Shown here: in pieces, positions 36,529-45,190 of the stretch
Layout: the number at the start of each line of letters is the position of its first letter
Numbering within the stretch: the stretch's first letter is position 1
Assembly (NCBI RefSeq): GCF_001039355.2
Contig: NW_019775336.1
Coordinates: 230,248-294,247 of the forward strand
Source of the DNA: Lingula anatina
Lineage: Eukaryota; Brachiopoda; Lingulata; Lingulida; Lingulidae
DNA length: 64,000 nt
Reading direction: 5' to 3'
The notes under the pieces: model-generated
What the model was told of the DNA's origin: nothing
What the model saw: only the letters and a program-made list of their open reading frames with translations
Database searches by the model: none
Made by a program: the position numbers and the translations under genes

Positions 36529-37845
36529 GACAGAAGATACCCGATTTTTTTACAGAATATACAAAATATGTTGTTAAAGTTACATGTATATGCTTTTTTG
36601 TCGTAAACAGAAGAGACTTCAGTTTGAGAATAATATGAAATACTTTAATGATGTTTGTATATATTTTTGAGTCTTTCCTGAGAGGGGCACACGCTACCTT
36701 TCTTCAGCGACAAAAAGAAAATGCCGGAGAATGGTGTTCCGGCAGTGCCCTTGGACTATAATTTTTATACAGAACACTTTGAGTGTACTTAAAGCTGTTG
36801 GATAAAAACATAAATGAATTTCGCTGTGGTCTTTGAAGGAATTTTTAAAAAATTAAAAAGCAAGGACTATCTGATTAATTTTCTCTTCTTTTTAACAAAA
36901 CAGGGAAGAACAATCGAAATAGGCCCGGGAAAAACGGACGAAGAAATCTTCAGACTGTACATACCGGAAGGCGCTCTGCGCAATTTTGTCGCCCCGGATC
37001 CCGACCAAGAAGAACCCCAGTGTGGGAGAGATGTTCTGTTGTTATTTGCGACAAGAAAGCAGGCCGATTATTCCCCGCTTCTACAGGAAGGGGTAACGCT
37101 AGATTACGAGAAATGCCGAGGATCGGACCCAGTTCGAGTACGTACAATGCTGACTCAAGGGCCGTTCACAATGTGTTATGTTGACCTAGCTAATTCGCAC
37201 TAACTCCACCGATACTCTCGCTGAATGCAATCAGATTAACAGACTGACACTCCTGTTGTTTCCGACATATTCATATACTCACCATCTTAGATGTATTCTT
37301 CTCAGCGCCAGGAAGGTGGTCTGTTATTCTGATTGCATTCAGCGAGAGTCCCCGTAGAGTTAGGTCGACCAAGCACATTCTGAATGGCCCCTAAAACAGC
37401 CCCATGTTGTATGTCCAGTGATCTTGAATCGGCCTTATTCGAAATGCCCCATTGCGGCCCTTTCTGTTCTTAAAAAAAAACCACTCCTCACAAAATAGCA
37501 CGCTGTGCAGAAAGATGTAAAGATATGTAGAACCTGAAAGATTTGTGATGAACTTATCTTATCCAGACGGCCCGGCAGAAATAAAATGACAGTTCAGAAT
37601 CAAAGGCAATTTTTAATTTTTTTTTCACTGTTTGCATTTTAATGAAATAATCGTACATGTACAATATGCTCAAAATGTTAAGTAACGTTTACTGCCTTTC
37701 TATTTTCCAGGGCTCGCTCAATCCTCTGGAAAGCTTCGAGAACGCTCTGCTCAGCCGTAACAACCTTGACAGTGCGATGGGGGAGGAAGGCGGGGTGTGG
37801 CTGGTAGAACGCCGGGATTTCCTCCTAGAGACCCCAAGCACATAG
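21700..37845 (+). CDS. Death-fold / metacaspase-type C14 peptidase / DUF4384-like protein
   Basis: A 21-exon gene that splices in one frame to 1142 aa. Exons: 21700-21801, 22174-22339, 23854-24010, 24623-24780, 25079-25249, 25413-25561, 28651-28734, 29019-29086, 29337-29481, 30506-30560, 31047-31177, 31460-31630, 31939-32118, 32519-32817, 33167-33261, 33774-34030, 34654-34856, 35125-35393, 36273-36472, 36904-37137 and 37711-37845. Layout: death-effector-like helical domain (about 1-89), a TRADD-N-like segment (about 90-194), an unassigned middle (195-418), a C14 peptidase domain (about 419-707) with His498 in YAGHG and Cys556 in DCCHSG, an SH3-like 'VTIGAGQLQLLHSG' segment (about 711-796), and a DUF4384-like C-terminus (about 954-1098). 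There is no signal peptide or membrane segment, so it is likely cytosolic. The dyad suggests an active cysteine peptidase of metacaspase/orthocaspase rather than caspase (QACxG) type. A death-pathway or immune role is inferred only. The weakest boundary is the acceptor of exon 9, chosen for phase. Confidence 0.88.
22419..22592. repeat. (TG)n and (GA)n tracts in C14 intron 2
   Basis: TG at 22419-22445, AG at 22446-22491 interrupted by TGTGTGTC, and TG with poly-G at 22547-22592. Confidence 0.9.
24160..24265. mobile_element. Family-B element fragment in C14 intron 3
   Basis: 'GGCTTGTTCCCAATGAAACCATCGTTCCACG' and 'CGCGGAGACTCTCGCTGAAAGCAATCAGATTAACAG' match the left half of the 42.05-kb family-B copy. 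The right half is absent. Confidence 0.55.
24972..25002. repeat. (TC)n microsatellite in C14 intron 4
   Basis: About 15 TC units, 77 bp before exon 5. Confidence 0.9.
25562..28650 (+). other. Intron 6 of C14 gene, 3.1 kb, the longest
   Basis: No exon-like segment seen. Contents: compound (TG)n-(AG)n at 25783-25861, (TTTA)n at about 26557-26592, poly-C near 27326, and clustered 'GCGTAT' words at 28500-28635 just before exon 7. Confidence 0.6.
30624..30830 (-). mobile_element. 'CCCAGTTTCACAAA' element, inverted copy, C14 intron 10
   Basis: The reverse complement begins 'GGCCCCGATTTCACAGG', continues 'ACGTAAGTCAGGTTCCCTGG' and 'CCAACGTTACATTGTC', then 'ATCTTACCCTATCAGGATCA', and ends 'TTGTGCAACTGGGGC'. 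It pairs with the direct copy at 35939-36179. The ends form an imperfect 15-bp TIR. Confidence 0.7.
31738..31912. repeat. (GA)n tracts in C14 intron 12
   Basis: Two AG-repeat tracts at about 31738-31777 and 31879-31912, between the exons that carry the catalytic His and Cys. Confidence 0.9.
33405..33660. mobile_element. Family-B TIR element in C14 intron 15
   Basis: Left 'TAGATCGATCTATCTCCAAGGGGATTCTCGCTAAAT', right 'ATTTAGCGAGAAACCCCTTGGAGATGGATCGA'. The middle has a second inverted pair, 'GCCTACTGAAGCTGCAAG' against 'AGCAGCTTCAGTAGGC'. The outer end 'GGGACCATTCCCAGACC' resembles other copies. Confidence 0.7.
34866..34911. repeat. (TC)n microsatellite at start of C14 intron 17
   Basis: About 23 TC units, beginning 10 nt after the exon 17 splice donor. 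Confidence 0.95.
35437..35649. mobile_element. 213-bp MITE-like element with 33-bp TIRs, C14 intron 18
   Basis: The left end 'CCCTTTACACTGGACG' runs to 'TTTCTGCGTCC' (35437-35469). The right end 35617-35649 is its reverse complement with one mismatch. The interior has no coding potential. I could not assign a target-site duplication with certainty. Confidence 0.8.
35939..36179 (+). mobile_element. 'CCCAGTTTCACAAA' element, direct copy, C14 intron 18
   Basis: Begins 'GCCCCCGGTTTCACAAA', contains 'CTTAAGTCAGGGGTTCCCC' and 'ATCTTACCCTATCAGGAACA', and ends 'TTTGTGAAACTGGGACC' after a long T run. Imperfect 15-bp TIRs. It is the inverted partner of 30624-30830. Confidence 0.7.
36473..36903 (+). 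other. Probable GC-AG intron (C14 intron 19)
   Basis: Exon 19 ends AACAGAGAG and is followed by GCAAGT; the acceptor is AACAAAACAG|GGAAG. No GT donor keeps both exons in frame here, while GC with a strong AG|GCAAGT context does. The next downstream GT would run into the (TTTA)n tract. Confidence 0.65.
37155..37395. mobile_element. Family-B TIR element in C14 intron 20
   Basis: Left 'GGGCCGTTCACAATGTGTTATGTTGACCTAG', right 'GGTCGACCAAGCACATTCTGAATGGCCCC', with inner inverted 'ACTCTCGCTGAATGCAATCAGATTAACAG' against 'CTGATTGCATTCAGCGAGAGTCCC'. It starts only 18 nt after the exon 20 donor. Confidence 0.7.
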
Positions 37846-37863
37846 AGCCAGGAGCCAGTATTT

Positions 37864-37868
<5 letters not shown>

Positions 37869-37913
<45 letters not shown>

Positions 37914-37940
37914 TAGAGTGAGAGAGAGGAGGGGAGAGAG
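37869..37940. repeat. (CA)n microsatellite in 3' UTR
   Basis: CGCG followed by about 22 CA units, 24 nt after the C14 gene stop codon, so probably transcribed. Confidence 0.9.
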
Positions 37941-38017
37941 ACCGCGGAATCCTTCAAATGAAATGTCTAAGTTGCTTAAATCTTTATTAAAAAGAAGACT
38001 TAATTGGTTTACGTGCG

Positions 38018-38023
38018 AATAAA
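38018..38023 (+). promoter_or_regulatory. Polyadenylation signal AATAAA
   Basis: First clear AATAAA after the C14 gene stop (about 170 nt downstream). A second lies near 38158. Confidence 0.55.
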
Positions 38024-38239
38024 AGACACGTAAGGCGCTTGGTGTGACGGCAGTTGGACTGTTTCAGTTAAAAATAATGATGTTGCTAACACGACCATAT
38101 TTATGCATTTGATAACACCCGCCCTGTGCGCTATAGGGTCGAAGTCTTTCATCATATGAATAAACTGACAATTAAATAGGGTGGAAAAAGTGTCTGAGAT
38201 GTCGAGAAAGGATGATTACATAGAGACATTTTAACTATG

Positions 38240-38612
38240 ATGATTATCTATTTATTTTTTCTTTACCGAACGTTTCCGATTGTTTTTATTTCGTTATGTT
38301 TATGTAAAGGCAGCTATTCTGGGCAAATATTGCATTTCATTTCAATATACTAGTTTTAAGCGGACCTTTTTGTTAAATGTGGTATTACGATAGTGTATTA
38401 TTTACACAGAAAAGGAGGAATTCCAGTGATCTATTTATTTATTTATTTATTTATTTATAAATCGCCGTTTGCGATTGTCTTGATTTCGTTATGTTAATGT
38501 TTTGGCAGCTATTCTGGGCAAATGTTGCATTTCACTTTATTATAGCAGTTAAAAGAGGACCTCCTCATTGAATGTGGTATAACGATGGTGTACTAGTATT
38601 TCATACACAGAA
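38240..38612. repeat. Diverged tandem duplication, about 195-bp period
   Basis: 'GGCAGCTATTCTGGGCAAAT' occurs at 38309 and 38504. The flanks align on both sides ('TTTCGTTATGTT', 'GTGGTATTACGATAGTGTA' against 'GTGGTATAACGATGGTGTA'). Confidence 0.8.
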
Positions 38613-39949
38613 TATGCATGATATAAATGATGTCAAGGCAGGATATACCTCAGTTTTAGAGGAACATTGGAATTCGAACCATGTGTGTACCAGTATGCAT
38701 TAGTGCTACTTATATAACTTGTTATACCTTAATTGTATTCCTTATTCGTTAAATGTTAAACCTAGTGTTTTGATCGGGAATAGATGCGTTTCCTTGATGT
38801 TTATGTGCACGTATCAACTTAGCTTTCAGCTGCCATGTGTTTTAGTATTTTTGAAATCTGCCCCATCCTCAACCCTCTTTGATACTCCAGAACTTACAGT
38901 GACAGTACACAGAATCGTTGCATCTATTTGCTGGTCATCTTTGGCTGCATTCACAAACAAGTTGATCCGCGGGCTAACTAGACTGCGGATCAAATATGGC
39001 GCACGCTTGACAATGGATTCCCGCCTCCCACGTGTGCGTTCCAGCGGGGCAGAGCAATTAAAGCTCGGCACGCCTTCAAGTGGGTCGTGCCACATTTATG
39101 GAAGCTCACCTCGGAACTTTTGGTGTCATTCGAAAATTACTGGCAATTCTGCTTCTTTCGAACTTTTAATGAGCTAGCTCTTTGTAGTTAATTCCCACTG
39201 TTCTGTCCTATTGGCTTATGCGTTCTACACGAATGTCAGCCAACTTCGTGCTCTCTTTTCCACTGTTTTATTTAAACCTGGGTGATAGAGTAAAAACTCC
39301 TGAGAAGGAAATTGCTATGTTAAGGTCTATAACTTGCGTTTTGTTGTGCGTGTTGGTAGATTTGTTTCTAACGGTTAAAAAGGCTAACCACGTAGCACGA
39401 GCACTGCTTATTAAATGAAGCCGTCAAATGACTAGAAATACCACTTCGGTGATAAAGGTATGGTCTGTCTGTAGCGGTTATATGATTAGCGAGAAAATTA
39501 GTATACCGGTATGTGTATCATATATGTAGCTATAATTGTACTGGGATATGAAGAAAGTACCCAATGAAAATAAACATGAAATGAATCATGTGTTGTTGTC
39601 TAATTGATCTCTGTAATTAACGTTATGAGAATTATCACTTCGAACCAAACTGATCTATAGAAATATGTCGCCATTTCTCTAATTTCACTAATTATAATGC
39701 AAATACGTGAACAATGAGAATTATTTTCAATTCTACGCATTAAATAACAAATCTGTATACGTACAGGAACTAAAAAAACATCCAAAGCAATTTATTGATA
39801 CAATTGTATCTAAATTTCGAAGAAAATTTTATTAAGACAAACTAGAGATTAAATAATTTGAAGTACACATTTTGGAAAGTTCATTGCAGAAAAAAAATGA
39901 CGTAGCGCATGCAACAGGCTTTATGATATGGAGCCCTGCCATTGCACTG

Positions 39950-40155
39950 GTGTAACGTAACAGAAAGTCCCCCATGAGAGAGAGTCCGCTTCCCATTCAT
40001 TTGCATAGGCTAGCCTTGTCCTAGATTTTGACGCACTTAGGTCAGGTTAACCCTAACTATTATGAACTAAATGGAGGGCGGACTTTCTGTTACACCCGAA
40101 GTGTAACGTGACAGAGAGTCCCCCATGATAGTGAGCCCGCTTCCCATTCATTCCT
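39950..40155. mobile_element. TIR element(s) with 'TGTAACGTAACAGAAAGTCCCCCAT' ends
   Basis: Left end at about 39951. An inverted end ('ATGGAGGGCGGACTTTCTGTTACA') lies near 40071-40094. Directly after it comes a second direct copy of the left end with 'GTCCCCCATGATAGTGAGCCCGCTTCCCATTCATT' to about 40155. Probably one short element followed by a partial one. Confidence 0.6.
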
Positions 40156-40774
40156 TGATCGATGCGTCTCTCATTCATTGTAACCATGTAGTATTTCCAT
40201 ACACATGGTTGCTTCAACATTGTATAGGATTTGTTACAGCTGTTAACGATAAATCGATACACACTTTCTTTAGAATAACCAACATCCGTATACATAAATG
40301 TATTATTTAAAGGTATAATAATAACTGTTCTTTTTGGCCAAAAAAGGAATTTTCCTCTTAAGAGATTATTACACAGTGTAGCTATCTATGGAGGTCACGT
40401 GATGTGATGGCAAGCACAAACTCCTGAATAAATGCGTTAACTGCCGTTTTGGTGGTAAAATAGAATTTATTATATTTCTATGAGTTGTTTGCAATGTATT
40501 ATGAAATATGGATATTTACGAACAGTTGTTTTCCCTTTAACTAATACAACAGACATTGTTGATGTACTGTTTTTGTGGAGCCCGGAATGACAAAAATTGT
40601 AATTCATTTGAGACGAAGTTCGGAGTCCCATATGATTAGGATACAGGTAGGGTCAGCCTAAAGTAAAGGGTTGAGTTTGGAGGGGGAGGGGCAAATATCA
40701 CCTGTATAAAGTAATAAGAAACGAACTAGGGTTCCTGGAACCCCCTTATTCCTACCACAATATGATCGTGTTAT

Positions 40775-40945
40775 ACAGGGGCGGATTTAGGCCGTCTTCT
40801 GGGTCTTCCGGAAGACGGTCAGATTTTCAAGTTTACATTGACGGGTTTCCAATTTTTCATGTTGGAAGACGGTCAAAATTGAAGGATGAATCAACAAAGA
40901 TAATTTGGAAGACTGTCAGTAAATAGCTCTGGATCCGCTCCTGTT
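40775..40945. mobile_element. Short element with 'GGGGCGGATTTAGGCC' and 'CTGGATCCGCTCCTG' ends
   Basis: Ends resemble family A but the core differs: repeated 'GGAAGACGGTCA' words. A partial reverse copy ('CTTCCAAATTATCTTTATTGATCCATCCTCC') ends the window at 63967-64000. Confidence 0.6.
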
Positions 40946-41232
40946 ATAATAAGCCAACACTTATGATCCGACCCATATGCCATCGTTTATTTACACGAAG
41001 TATTTTCTAATAAATACATAGATCATTACAATCAATAACTTGACAATAAAGCGTTTCTTATTTAAAATGATATACTTCCACCGGAATGTGCGCAAAACAT
41101 TTTCTTCTAAATTAAAAGGAACTTGCTATCTTTATGCTGCTTGATTGCAAGCATGACACAAAATATCAACTTTCCTGCCAGCAAGACAAACATATCGAAT
41201 AAGCTGGGCCGATCAATAGGCTTGATTTACCC

Positions 41233-41270
<38 letters not shown>

Positions 41271-41273
41271 CCA

Positions 41274-41653
41274 TCATTTTGACACAACCACAGGATCACA
41301 GTTATATTGGAACGGACTTGTCTGGCTTCCCAAGAAAAAGGATAATACTTTATCCCACACAAGGAGATTGGGTGAGCATGCCACAGGTAGGGGGGCACGT
41401 TTTTGCCTCGATTTGGTCTCATCCACGGAGAACTCCGAGCCAACAACACTTTCGGTTTCGCTTCTCGTTTTCCTAGATAGAGACGCCATAATTCGGGTTC
41501 CGAGGTCTTCTTCAACTGCTCCATGTGCTTCGTTGACTGCAAGATAAGATACAACACACTGACTGCGTGGCTATGACAGCAAGAACACGCTTTACCGGTG
41601 GATGCAGAATATACAGTGGATATAAACAAGAGGTGAAAATAGTTTGTCACCCC

Positions 41654-41687
<34 letters not shown>

Positions 41688-44026
41688 TTCCATAATGTCC
41701 AACAAACTTTTTGCAGTAAGACGTATTTTACTCACCTACTGCATATGTTCTCAGTGCGAGTGTTTTTACATTCGATTGTGCAAAAAAAAACAAAGTCCAC
41801 TATTTCGTTTAAGCTTGCTCATCGATCATGTCATTGATAATTAAAAAATGCTATTCAGCGAATCTATCTGTATCAGACAATACTAGGTTAAATACTAGTA
41901 GCACAAATGCGTAAAGATACAAACACCTATAATGGCAATTGTAACACCGATTCGGAAAATCGGAAGAGGTAAATTCGTTTTGTGTACGATATAGCTCTCT
42001 TAAAGACATTGTCAAAGATAAGTAGTATTAGGGTTCGTTCACAATGAAACTATCATTCTAGGTAGTTCGTTTTAACTCCGCGGGAACTGTCGTTGAATGC
42101 AATCAGATTAATCCTGGTGTTGAGAGAATGCGGAAAACCTGGTGATTATACGAGTACTTTGAAAACAAAAGGTATCTGTTTATCTGTTGAACTGATTGCA
42201 TTCAGCGAGAGTTCCTGCAGACGTACTTGGGACTGCCTAGTACGAGAGTTTCACTGTGAGCGTACCCTTACTATCGGGGTACTCGAGTATCGTGACTCGT
42301 ACCTTCCCGTTTTCGTCTCTCCTGCTCCGCCTCCGGCACCGCCACGGTCACAGGAATTATCGACGGCGTTCCAGTCCCCACGAGATTGCACTGGCTTTCC
42401 GTACACGCCCAAATCGGGACTTGGAAGTTGTATTCCAGCGCCAGCTGACACAGAAACAACACGATAGGCTGAAAGAAGAAGAGCGTAATTGAAACTTCTG
42501 TTGACGATGAAAAAGGCAAAGAGATTGTGTACGTGTTAATAAGGGATAAAGGATAGGCAAAGGAGGTGGACTGTATTGATAATAAACTGCTAAATTGTAA
42601 GGTGATGGTGTGTTGCGAGTCTATCAGCATTTCTCTATTTGCTCTAAGGCTACTGATCTTCCTGTTAAGTTACTTAGGAAGCTCGATCGACCACAGATTT
42701 GAAGAGAGCATTTTTAGCAAATCGGTCATTGACAAATGAGAAATTCAAAACTGACCTTCGAGAAGAATTTAAATGTTATTTAACTACTTCAATTTTTCTT
42801 ACCCTGATTTCTCCCCCACCTCCCAACTCACACTCCTTAAAAAACGAACAACCCTTAAAGATGCATACAAAGTCAATTTTTTGTCACAAAAACCAACCAA
42901 ATGCCAGCATATAGTTACAAGTAGTATAACTAAGAGAATTACCAAAAGGCATTGTTTAATTTTACCCAACTTGTCAATTGCCCTTATTAGAACCGTTTAG
43001 TCTTTGTTAAAACTTGGATTCTAGGTTAAAAACATGTTTACAGACTAAATTGTAAATGTTCAAGACTGATAACCCAACTGTGAATATGCGAAGGCGTAGA
43101 AACCAAGTAGATATTTTCACAACAGTGCCAGGAATTGTAAAGGATAAAGACTCATAATTCGACCAACTTATCAATTTTGTGCGGACTAAAGTGAACCATT
43201 ATTATTATCCAATACGTTACAAAGAGATCAACATCTATCTCTACATTTATGTAAAAAAGTGATGTTTGTGGTCGCCAAAGAAGTGCGTAATACTCTTCAC
43301 GCGCACCTTGCAAATAGCTAAGTTCTGTACGAATACGTCTGTCCACGTGTGTGCGTGTGCGTGTGTGCGTGTGCGTGTGTGTGATTTGTAACTCCGCTGT
43401 CATACCGTGCACATATTCTATTTACGTGACAATTGATTACTGTCGGTTCTCACAATTAACATCTGCAACTTGCTACAAGAGATAAAGTCAGATCAAAGTC
43501 GACCCTATAAGATGTCTCCACGAAAAAAAGCTCACTCAACAAAACATGAACTACTGATTGATTTAATGGTCGTTGTAGAAACAAATCTTTTCATTACAGT
43601 CCCACCATTTCAAGACACAATATGGTTGTCAATAGTTCACACTTCTCTATATGGAATTATATACGAGTAATGATGGATTGTAGAATGAATAACTTTTTGC
43701 TACCCCGCTGAACTTACCTACAAAGGGTGGAAAAGTTGTCAAAGCCATGTCTCACCGCAGAATTCTGATCTGACAATAATAAAAAGAAATTTAAAAAATA
43801 ATAACTTACGTTGCGTGTAAAAAAAAGTCCATCAACAAATCGAAAACTAAACGGTACTAAAGATATCACTGTTTTGGTAAATTCATGTTTTTCTAGTAAT
43901 GTTGCTTAATTTAAGTGTGGCCATTAAGCCGTGAACATTTAATGAGTCTGGTTGCAGGAAGAATAAAACTAAAACTACGTAGATTTTGTTTGGTATTTTT
44001 ATCATATTTTCCAGTTCAGGAAACAT
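41274..44026 (-). pseudogene. Secreted furin-site protein, copy 1 (internally deleted)
   Basis: Minus-strand remnants of the triplicated gene. Exon 1 (signal peptide) is 44026-43895 and is fused directly to the tail of exon 2 (43894-43810), because 1414 bp present in copy 2 (49341-50754) are missing. The exon 1 splice donor is lost, and reading through the fusion meets TGA after three codons. A second deletion at 43408/43409 removes the stretch equal to copy 2 46683-48852, so exons 3 and 4 are gone. Exon 5 (42444-42303) and exon 6 (41536-41274) are intact. They give 'LALEYNFQVPIWACTESQCN', a furin-like site ERRKRE, further basic sites (SRKTR, SRQKR) and stop TGA. Exon 5 of this copy is the only one seen in the window. 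It cannot make the full product as assembled. Confidence 0.6.
42030..42268. mobile_element. Family-B TIR element, best preserved, TTA target site
   Basis: Left end 'GGGTTCGTTCACAATGAAACTATC', right end 'GAGTTTCACTGTGAGCGTACCC' (inverted). Both sides are flanked by TTA, a 3-bp duplication as in PIF/Harbinger elements. The inner inverted pair 'GAATGCAATCAGATTAA' / 'CTGATTGCATTCAGCGAGAG' is shared with the other family-B copies. No transposase. Confidence 0.75.
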
Positions 44027-44866
44027 TTTGTTAATGCTAATTGCAGTTCGGAGATAGTCCTTTATTACTGTCTACCAAGAATGTGCTCTATATTTATCAC
44101 AATTCAATCAGCATATAGATGTGAATATTCCTTATCCCTTAACATGCTAATCGCTTTTGTCAGCTTGATATATGACTAACCAACTCGTGACTAGCAATCT
44201 TTTGTCTTCGATATTTTGTTCAAAGCGTTACATTACCTAATGTCAAGAAAAAAAACAACCACCTCACTTTTAAAAGGCAGGGCCAATTTTTAACAATATA
44301 ATGCACATGATGATGACAATTATAGCTGTTTTCTTGCTACTGGTTCATTCTGAAAATGATTTCATACCGCAAAATAAATCCCCTGCATTTATTTTGTACC
44401 ATCTACTTGCCGCGGTCATAGGCCGAGGCCAAATTAAACAAGAATATGACTTAATTTTGATCAGTATTTATAAATCTATTTGCTAAAGGTATCACTGTAT
44501 ATCCTTTATAAACTTCCTTGGAATTCACGTTCAGTCTTATTACAATAATAATGAATGTTAAATGATTTATTTCGTAATAGAAATAACATTGATAATAACT
44601 AAAAATGTTAATGCTCATTATTTTTCTGTATTTTCGAAAGAAAATGAGCGTACTGGAACATTTCTTTTATGGCACGTGCACGTGCACACACTTCACATGC
44701 ACGTGCACGCACACACACTTCACATGCACATGCAAAAAAATCGTGTCTCTTTCCATCATATATTGCTGATAAGGAATTATTTTGGGTTTTTGTGTTGGTT
44801 AAAAAATTATTTTGCATTTCCAATCACAATTATTATGGCTAAAACTAAAATTGCATGTACTGTACA

Positions 44867-45190
44867 TTATTGATTGATTATTGATCCGGATCACCACCAA
44901 AAACTAATCATCTGTTCCTAGGCCCACTTCCGACAGTTCCGTAATATTTCATCAAAATCGGTCCATAACTTAGTTTTTTATTATTTTTTATTTTTGATTA
45001 TTGATTGATCATTGATCCAGATCACCGCCAAAAACTAATCACTTCTTCATTAACCCATTTCTAACCTACACTGAAAATACCATCAAAATTCACCCATATC
45101 TTTTTGATTTATGTTGCTGACAAACAGACAGACAAACAAACAAACAAACAAGCAGGGGTAAAAACATAACCTCCTTGGCACAGGTAAAAA
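44867..45190 (-). mobile_element. Dispersed element, reverse copy of the 20371 family
   Basis: Read on the minus strand: 'GTGCCAAGGAGGTTATGTTTTTACCCC', a GTTTGTTTGTTTGTCTGTCTG tract, 'AAAAAGATATGGGTGAATTTTGATGG', then twice 'TTTTTGGYGGTGATCYGGATCA'. The second half is a partial repeat of the first. Confidence 0.7.

Larger units (their letters stand above)
33774..37845 (+). other. Exons 16-21: bacterial-style C-terminal domains
   Basis: Exon 16 reads 'CYEVMSVIDDRVTIGAGQL' then 'HSGQYDIFAP', resembling the SH3-like 'value-at-zero-and-gain' strand segment that follows C14 domains in bacteria. Exons 19-20 read 'GDAIVFQVENHEDFPIHVCV', then 'LFGVDGSISDPFLPN', 'GRTIEIGPGKTDEEIFRLYI' and 'GRDVLLLFAT', which has the strand order of DUF4384. 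The last exon 'NPLESFENALLSRNN' is helical. The domain name is my inference from pattern; a profile search would decide. Confidence 0.6.
38024..41215. other. Intergenic region with repeats
   Basis: Contains a diverged tandem duplication (38240-38612), a possible retroelement relic near 39000-39120, a TIR element at 39950-40155 and another at 40775-40945. No gene recognised. Confidence 0.5.

Noticed and set aside
21700-37845. Idea that the C14 gene is bacterial contamination
   Set aside because: The frame is split by 20 introns with animal-type splice sites and filled with the same repeat families as the rest of the window.
41213-41683. 156-aa minus frame beginning in (CA)n and ending in poly-Lys
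   Set aside because: Out of frame with the supported exon 6 (41274-41536) and made partly of repeats.
43152-43412. 'MTAELQITHTHTHTRTRTH' frames in copies 1 and 2
   Set aside because: Microsatellite translation inside an intron; conserved only through duplication.
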